From assembly GCA_944472135.2 (NCBI GenBank), contig OX235263.1, forward strand, positions 6,989,517-7,053,516: a stretch of 64,000 nt of DNA. Reading direction: 5' to 3'. Source of the DNA: Trichobilharzia regenti (Eukaryota; Platyhelminthes; Trematoda; Strigeidida; Schistosomatidae). Position 1 is the first letter of the stretch, and each line of letters starts with the position of its first letter. Of this stretch, positions 57,160 to 64,000 are shown one piece after another. Position numbers and translations under genes: made by a program. Below the pieces are notes generated by a model. It was not told the DNA's origin. It searched no databases and saw nothing but the letters and a program-made list of their open reading frames with translations.

Positions 57160-58925
57160 AATCAAGCCATTGAAAGATGACAATGGAAAGTCAATCACCA
57201 AAGAAGTGGAGCAAAGGAAACACTGGGCTGAGCACTTCAAGAGACTTCTAAATCGACCAACACCTACAACGAGCCCAACAATACCGACAACGGAAGCAGA
57301 ACTACCGGTGAACATCAACCCCCCAACGAGAACAGAAGTCCTGAAGGCAATCAAGATGCTGAAAGCTGGGAAAGCAGCAGGACCAGATGGAATCCTAGTA
57401 GAAACATTGAAAATGGACCCAGAGACAACAGCGGACTTGATGAAGCCATTGCTGCAGAAGGTGTGCAAAAGAGGGGAAAGTACCAGAGGATTGGAAGAAA
57501 GGATACTTATTCAAACTACCAAAGAAAGGAGACTTAAGTCAATGCAAGAACTGGTGCGGAATTATGCTTCTGTCCACCCCAAGCAAAATACTAAGCCGCA
57601 TCATCCTGAAGAGAATCAAACAAGCCCTAGATGGAAAACTTCGACCGGAACAAGCTGGATTCAGGAGAAACAAGTCATGTATTGATCAAATCGCCACACT
57701 ACGGATCATCGTTGAACAGAGCTTGGGATGACAGTCAGCTTCCTACCTCACTAAACTTCGTCGACTTTGAAAAAGCCTCCAGAAGACAGCGTCAATCGAG
57801 AAGTGATTTGGCAACTAATTCGCTACTAGGGGGTGCTGCCAGCAATTATACACCTCATACGACAGTTTTACGACAATGCTGCATGCCAAGTAATCCAAAA
57901 AGGGAAACTCACGGAATTCCTCGAAGTGAAGATGGGAGTAAGACAAGCTGGCTACTATCTCCAATGATTTTTCTGATTGAAAACAGTAGAGTGGGTAATG
58001 CAGCAGACAACGTCGGGCAAAGAGGAGTCAGGCATAAAATGGACCCACACAAAAAACTTGGAGGATCTGGACTTTGCCAATGTGACACATGTCTGATTTA
58101 CCACAAACTGGAAGATATGCAAGTGAAAAGTAACAAGTTGGCAGAGGAAGAAGGATCAAATATAGGACATCACTTCAGGTGAAAATAGAGAAAACAGGAG
58201 TGATGAAGATCCTTGGACAACACGAGCAGCAATAGCAACAACAACAACCGACAACAGTTAACATAAACGGGAGGAACCTGAAAGAAGAAACCTCCTCCAC
58301 CTACCTGGGAAGCATCGTCTCAACTACAGACGGACGTAACTGATGAGGATATCAAAGCAAGGATCGGGAAGCAAGACAAGCCTTCATTACTCTCAAGTCT
58401 GTGTGGAGGTCAACAGCACTCAACATGAAAATGAAAATAAGATCGGGATTTTCAACTCCAATGTGAAGTCAGTCAGTGCTACTTACTATATGAATCAGTG
58501 ACTTGGCGCCTCGTCATAAAGAGCACCTGTAACAAACTACAGACATTCATCAACATCTGCATTCGCTCAAGATGAGATGGCCGGCCAGAAAAGATCAGCA
58601 ACAGAGATTTCTGGGAGCAAATCAACTAGGAAACGATTGTGAAACAAATATGCAGGAAGAAATGGAGATGGATTGGCTGGCCATACTCTGAGCAAACCAC
58701 CAAGTGACATCACTAGATGAGCCCTCGGATGGAACCTGAAAGGGAAGCGGTGAGTTGGTCGTCAGTGCAAGGGTGACTCGGAGGAGGAGGGAGCGATGTG
58801 AAGAGGAGATGAAAGCATGTGGGGAAAAGCGGAGCCAGGTGAAAACTTTAGCAGAGAACCGAACGCAATGGAGACGCGCGGCTGAAGCCCTATGCTCCTC
58901 TAAGAATTAAAGGAAATAATAATAA
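57160..58925 (+). mobile_element. RTE-like family 2, longest copy
   Basis: It covers more of the ORF than the other copies: HWAEHFKRLLNRP, VLKAIKMLKAGKAAGPDGIL (RT fingers) and ETLKMDP, then RT debris (IATLRIIVEQS, NFVDFEKAS), CHLIYHKLEDMQVKSNKLAE and the 3' third to a (TAA)n end. At least four frameshifts; the catalytic box is lost. Confidence 0.82.
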
Positions 58926-59429
58926 TAGTTTAGAAAAAACAACAGATTGTAAGTAAAAGTATGCGTTCCTTCACTTCAGTTAGTTCCTCATCATTGCATG
59001 GCTCTACACTAATATATAGTGGTTTTTTACATTAAAATTTTTCCACTCAAGTGGTTATTTTAATTCATCAGTTTTAGATATAGGCGAGGGTGAAACTAAG
59101 AGATTAAAGGTCATCAAAACAACTGACTAATAGATATTAGTAACAAGATATCTAAATTTGAAAAGAGGGGTGAAAATCAATTAATTACGGAATTCAAGAT
59201 AAGTTGATTCTTAGGTGGCGTGTTGGCAACAAGTTATTACATAATCAAGAAATATGTAAAGTAGCACTGATGACTAAGAAGAATAGGATGACTCAGAAGA
59301 GAGTTACGTGGAATACACAAAAGTTAGTAGAATTAGCTAGAATTTTAAAAATTAACAAAGTCAAAAGACGGTTGGTTACAAGGGGAGGGGAAAAATTAAA
59401 GTATAAAACTTGGGCACTGTGGTAGAGTA
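58926..59429. other. Spacer, unassigned
   Basis: A 73-codon plus-strand frame at 59204-59425 rich in Lys and Arg is not recognised and looks like chance or retroelement debris. Confidence 0.35.
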
Positions 59430-60045
59430 TAATCACATGATTATGAGTGGTAATAGTTTGTGCTCGAAACGTCATCAGTTAATATTACTGTATAACACCA
59501 TTGTGTGATTTATCAAAATAAAAACCTGAACTTGGATTTCAAGGGAGATTTAGCAAACGATATATTCAAGAGAAGGATTATATCATCTCTGAGAAGAACA
59601 TTCTTTGCAGCAACGCTAAGAATAGTGTTCTCTAGTCGCCCACTGATCTGTAGAAGCCTCAAGGACAAGATCCCCCTTCTGACCACTTCTGTGTGTATAT
59701 ATCAGTCAATTCACCTGCTGCTTTGGATCCATGTACATCGGTCGTTCGACGCGCACCCTGTCTAAGAGGATTCAAGAACACTATCCAGGATAGTTGGGAA
59801 AAGGCAATAGTGGTGGTGCTATAAGAAGTGCGATAATTGAACACCTGGTTAACACACTGATCATTCTATCTCAACAAGCGCCTCCTGCTTCAAAGTAATC
59901 TACAGAGTCAAGAATAACCTATCAAAGGCAATACGTTTTCGTCTTCTATTTATCGCTGAAGCTCTGGCCATTCACATAGAAAAACCGGAGCTGTGCATAC
60001 AAAAGAGAATTACTCAACCACTTCTACTGTCATGGTAACAATTTT
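59430..60045 (+). mobile_element. Penelope-like element (lineage A), endonuclease part
   Basis: 59430-59520 is a terminal-like block (GTGCTCGAAACGTCATCAGT). It is followed by KGDLANDIFKRRIISSLRRT, FSSRPLICRSLKDKIPLLTT, a decayed GIY-YIG core with SMYIGRSTRTLSKR across a frameshift, and the end block EALAIHIEKPELCIQKR-like to about 60035. Confidence 0.72.
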
Positions 60046-60309
60046 TTGATTTTATTTGAGTTTTTTGTTTTTTTTATTTTGATGACATAATTTTGTTTCT
60101 TTGCCTGTTCTTTAGTTGCTTATAATCCTTGTATTCATTTAGATCTTTTATATAACTTCGTATTATCTACTTTGTTCCTACATGCATCCTGAGTAAAACT
60201 CAATCAACAAACTATTCATACTATTATTACATAACTTCTTTTTTAACAACTGTTCGTGACAACTCATCACCTTTTTTACTACCCTAGTTTCAGTAACACT
60301 TAATTTTCT
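60046..60309. other. Short spacer
   Basis: AT-rich; no features recognised. It may be the 3' UTR of the previous element. Confidence 0.35.
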
Positions 60310-61350
60310 TGACTTGTATTACCAACCTTCACCTGTTGAATAACTATCCTATAAAATTCATTAGAAGGATCATTAAATGCCAAAAACAAAATAAAAATAA
60401 TTGTGAAACTAGTAATAATAACATAAATAAGAAAGAATATAAGTCATCTACTTTCATACCATATATGGAGGGAACATCTGAGACTCTAAGTAGGATTCTT
60501 AATAAAGTAGGAATTAGGGTGGCATTCAAACCTACAAACTCACTCAGGGACAAGCTCTGTAGGTTAAAGGACCCAGGTGACCCAATTAGACAAAATAATA
60601 TTATTTACAAAATACCCTACAATGACTGCGAGCGAGGTCAACTACATAGGTCAAACTAGTAGGTCAGGGGTAGTCAGATTGTCAGAGCATAAGAATTTAG
60701 CTAAGGTAAGAATGGTTGACCCCACCCGAGAAGATAAGTAATTTAGAAAAAAGCTCAGCAATTCCAATGCATGCGCTAACACACAACCACACAATAGGGT
60801 GGGAGAGGGTTAAAATTCTAAAAAGTAATCTAGGTAGGTGGAGAGAGAGGTTGATTACTGAATCCTTGTTCATCGAGTCTACACCCAATACATGCAATAG
60901 GAATGACTCGTCACTCATACCTGAAATATGGAAAATACTACTGCCAATCAAATCAAGTGAAAAATAATGGAACTGTATAAATGAATTTAGGAAGTCCTGT
61001 GATTACCTTGATATGATTATGAGCAATAAATTGTGCTCGAAACTTGGTCATCAGTAAACATTACTGTATAACACTGTGAGACTTTATCAAAACAAAATTT
61101 ACCCATAATGGAATTACACTCTACCACAGTGCACAAGTTTTATTCTTATATCAACCTTCACTTGTTTAGTTAAAAGTAACCTTCACCAATTGTAATTTTC
61201 TTTGACAAACTTAATGTACACATACATACAAAATAACACGCATATATATTTGCGATTGTACAGCTAAGGTGGAAAGTGAATTCGCCGCCGAAAAGAGACT
61301 GACTCTTCGCTGATCTACGTGTTTTGTTTCCATTATTGCCTGGATGAGGA
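60310..61350 (+). mobile_element. Penelope-like element (lineage B), endonuclease part
   Basis: NNYPIKFIRRIIKCQKQNKN, GTSETLSRILNKVGIRVAFK, NSLRDKLCRLKD and IRQNNIIYKIPYNDCE, then after a frameshift a decayed YIGQTSRSG core and WRERLITESLFIES. It ends with the terminal blocks TGTATAACACTGTGAGACTT and CGCCGCCGAAAAGAGACTG. Confidence 0.78.
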
Positions 61351-61429
61351 TTATTCATGAAATAAATACTTATTCATAAAGGGGGGGGCAAAAAACTCGT
61401 TTTTCAAAAACTTAATGCATATTATATAG

Positions 61430-61565
61430 TTGGTCATGGCAAAGAAAGGGCCTGTACAAATTTCTTTTGAACTGACACACACAGATTTGGCTTGTTCAGA
61501 TGAATTCCGATTGCCTCTGCTGTGTGTATGTAAAAGTCGTATTCGTAGACCATGCAAGTTGGGTT
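61430..61565 (-). mobile_element. Penelope-like element C-terminal fragment
   Basis: The minus strand reads IHTAEAIGIHLNKPNLCV then QKKFVQALSLP, the C-terminal block of lineage A endonucleases. Confidence 0.6.
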
Positions 61566-62149
61566 GTATGATATACAACGGTTAATAACTTTAAAAGCTT
61601 ACGTTACAGTCGATTTAATGTCCAGTCACTATCGACACGATGAACTGGTACTGAGGTGTTTACAGCAGCTTTATTCGCATCTTTGCCAAACCAAGATGGC
61701 AGGTGTTCAGAGATTCGACGACAATGAACTTACCTGATCGTACGCTCTATGTAAGTAGTTCCTCCTCAAAGGCAGTTAAACTGGTAAATAAATACACATG
61801 GAAGAGGCGAAACAGGGTAGTTTGTCTTAATTTTTTTTAACTGAATATTGGAACTTTAAAATTACAGGGTTTAAGTGAGAATTCAAAAAAAACTTTCATT
61901 TGGAAATCGAAATTATTAGGATCACAAAATGTGTGATCCTGGAAAAAGGCTAATTAAAATCAATAAATTATACTAATTATCAACAGAATGTGTTTTTTTT
62001 ATAATAGTCTGACGATTCAATCTCAACAGCATACGTTCAGCCTTTGAGTGGAAACTGGATGAGAAACAAGAAGTTGATGGTCGGTTCGAGAGTGACTGGA
62101 AATGAAAGTCTGTGAATTATAGTCGTGGAGCTACACAATGTATTAATTA
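61566..62149. other. Spacer with an unrecognised 61-codon frame
   Basis: A plus-strand frame at 61552-61737 ends just before a GTACGC-rich segment. No family was recognised. The remainder is AT-rich. Confidence 0.3.
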
Positions 62150-62780
62150 TTAATTGGATGACGTTTCGAGCATAATTTATTGCTCACTATCATGTCTAAG
62201 TGTATTTGCAGAACAACCCTGTTAAGTTAAGTAATCTCAATAAACGTTCGATGGGATACGGTAAAACGATTAAACCATTATTAGGTGCACAGAGAGGGAA
62301 GTTAATTACCGAATCTTTTTTCAGTGAGTCAATTACCAGATACATCCTTCATATATTTATTGAAAAGTAACAATTAATATTTACTGAAACTGATGAGTTC
62401 GAGACAGGACGAAACCTCCCACCCATCTCCCAGTACTCACTTCTATTGATTAAGTATAAATGACAATTAGATATAAGGCTAACATAGGGAAGCTTCATAA
62501 CAATGGTAATACTAAGAAGAGAGAGAGAGAACTTATGGTACCATTCAAGACATTATATGTTCGGCTGCTTGTGGAGACTCAGTCACTGAGTCACTGAGGT
62601 CTATTGACAACTCCCCACAAATAAGACGAAATCCACGTTGTCCTGGCTTCGATTCCTAGTCATCATCATCATCCACTAAAATTACTTCAGGTTAAATCCT
62701 CAGAAATCGTCAACGTGTCTGCCAAAATGTCTGTCAACAGAGGCCGGGCACTTCGGTCCAGTCAATCAGCGGAATTGTCC
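62150..62780. repeat. Decayed Penelope terminus and SINE remnants
   Basis: A terminus-like GATGACGTTTCGAGCATAAT lies near 62158. CTGATGAGTTCGAGACAGGA then CGAAAC near 62390 is a hammerhead-like core on the plus strand. A decayed SM-alpha unit lies at 62560-62780 (AATAAGACGAAAT, CCTGGCTTCGATTCC). Confidence 0.5.
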
Positions 62781-63305
62781 AAATTGAGTTACACAATCAA
62801 ATTTAAACTCCTTACATAATATATAATTATTTTGTTTTTGATTTCATGATCAATTTTACGAGAGGAGTCAACTCAATTTCGATAACACAATAAGAAGACG
62901 TAGTTTATCTGAAATGTGTAATGTATTGGTGCAACACATTTCGGACATTCTGATCACACACACAAGTACTTGTCATACACAGTTTTTATAGAAGGCATGA
63001 ATAATTACAATACAGGTCAGATTTTGTACAGGTCAAGGTCACAAATAATGAGTAGGAAGACTCAAAAGGTGTGGGTAAGAAGTATAAAAAGAGAAATAAA
63101 ACAAGGCAAAGAAGGGGTTGAAAATATTATGAAGTAAATTGATCCTTGGTTCTAACTTGGATTACCAAGGCCGGTTTAAAGTGATAACAAATAGCTTCTT
63201 CTTGGCTTGAAGATGAGTTAGTAAAACGGTCTGTCTACAGAAAGTAAACATGGACGGGACAGTATCTAAATTAGCATAGTTTCTGTCCACTACAGTATAA
63301 AAAGG
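62781..63305. other. Unassigned sequence
   Basis: No gene or recognisable element. Confidence 0.35.
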
Positions 63306-63900
63306 CGTTGGTTAAATGTTTGTTCATGCGCATTCACAGTTATATCAACTGATAACTTTTCGAGGACAAACTATTGCTCATAATCATGTCAACTTGATGC
63401 CAGCCACTTTTAATCCCTGCGTCATTAAGAATTCTCCTTAAGGTTTTCGAAGTTCCTCTTTTATACGGAAGCAATGTCGATGATTTAAATTCTCTATTGT
63501 TGGTGTTTTCATTATTCTGTGCATGTTTGACATGCATGTCGTCATTAATATTATTATTAATGTCAATATCACTACTATCATTATTTATTTTATTTTTATT
63601 TTTACATTTCCCCACATATTTCCTGACTAATTTATCCCGATAATTATTACGTTTCAAGGCTTATTTTATGTGTATCACTTCTGATCTTAGATTTTCCTTG
63701 GTACTACATAGTTTATGCGCCCTATTGTCACTTAAACATTTCACCAATCCTATTTTTACTGACATGGATTTGGTGGGATAATCGTAAGTCCAAATATCTG
63801 TTTGAATGTGTGGGTTTCCTGTAAACACACACTAGTGTGTTTAACTTCCCATCTTCTTTCCTTTTTACGCTGCAATCTAATAATAATAATATGTAGGATG
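63306..63900 (-). mobile_element. Penelope-like element (lineage B), minus strand
   Basis: From 63860 down the minus strand gives decayed KRKKDGKLNTLVC and YRKPTHSN-like RT-end blocks, CLSDNRAHKLC-like, then NNYRDKLVRKYVGKCKNK, an Asp/Asn-rich linker and GTSKTLRRILNDAGIK. It is cut abruptly near 63405-63360 by terminal-type sequence. Confidence 0.72.
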
Positions 63901-64000
63901 AAAACTTTGGTAGCCGAAGATTTAAGCAGGCCGCCCTGAGAAGCTCCTCTTACTGACTTTCCAATTCCTAAGTGAACTGATGAATTACCTCCACATTTTA

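Noticed and set aside
59204..59425. Lys/Arg-rich 73-codon plus-strand frame as a gene
   Set aside because: It is short, has no recognisable motif and no splice context, and is surrounded by element debris.
56814..64000. 5' exons of the kinesin gene
   Set aside because: No minus-strand frame with acceptor and donor and KIF26-like content was found; all longer frames there belong to retroelements.
1..64000. CRISPR arrays, operons, ribosome binding sites, bacterial terminators
   Set aside because: Split genes, (TAA)n-tailed retrotransposons and SINEs show a eukaryotic genome. The repeats seen are dispersed or microsatellite, not spacer arrays.

Overview
The window is eukaryotic and almost certainly from a schistosome or a close digenean fluke. 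It is AT-rich and crowded with microsatellites, (TAA)n-tailed non-LTR retrotransposons, Penelope-like elements with GIY-YIG endonuclease remnants, and tRNA-derived SINE-like repeats that carry schistosome (SM-alpha type) hammerhead ribozyme modules. There are no bacterial features. Most long open frames are retroelement debris.

One host gene occupies about 46 kb of the minus strand. Thirteen exons between 56813 and 10730 join at consensus GT/AG sites with matching phases into a single 5799-nt open frame (1932 codons plus stop, 5' end outside the window). The N-terminal ~475 residues are an atypical kinesin motor of the KIF26/VAB-8 (kinesin-11) family. It keeps a GxxxxGKT P-loop but lacks the usual switch I and switch II catalytic signatures. 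The long, low-complexity C-terminal part carries two short motifs shared with vertebrate KIF26 proteins (TCDTVIYVG and SSGYES).

The introns (1.7-6.3 kb) and both flanks are packed with mobile elements. Three RTE-like non-LTR families are present: family 1 with an RRLRWLGHV-type tail, family 2 ending in (TAA)n, and family 3. There is a CR1/Jockey-like element with a 385-codon open RT frame, and at least three Penelope-like lineages, several with inverted terminal repeats. There are three solo LTRs, a 740-bp TRIM-like LTR element with both LTRs, and a related decayed one. Several SINE-like families make up the rest. Nested insertions with visible target-site duplications (TSDs) give a relative order of events: CR1 into RTE-1, TRIM into RTE-2, solo LTR into RTE-3, SINE into SINE.

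The most unusual recurrent pattern is architectural. At least eight repeats, from three hammerhead-bearing families, are fold-back structures whose two ends are inverted copies of one another, and most of those ends carry a hammerhead-like module. Together with the TRIM-like pair, which share an internal segment but have different LTRs, these are the parts that deserve checking first.
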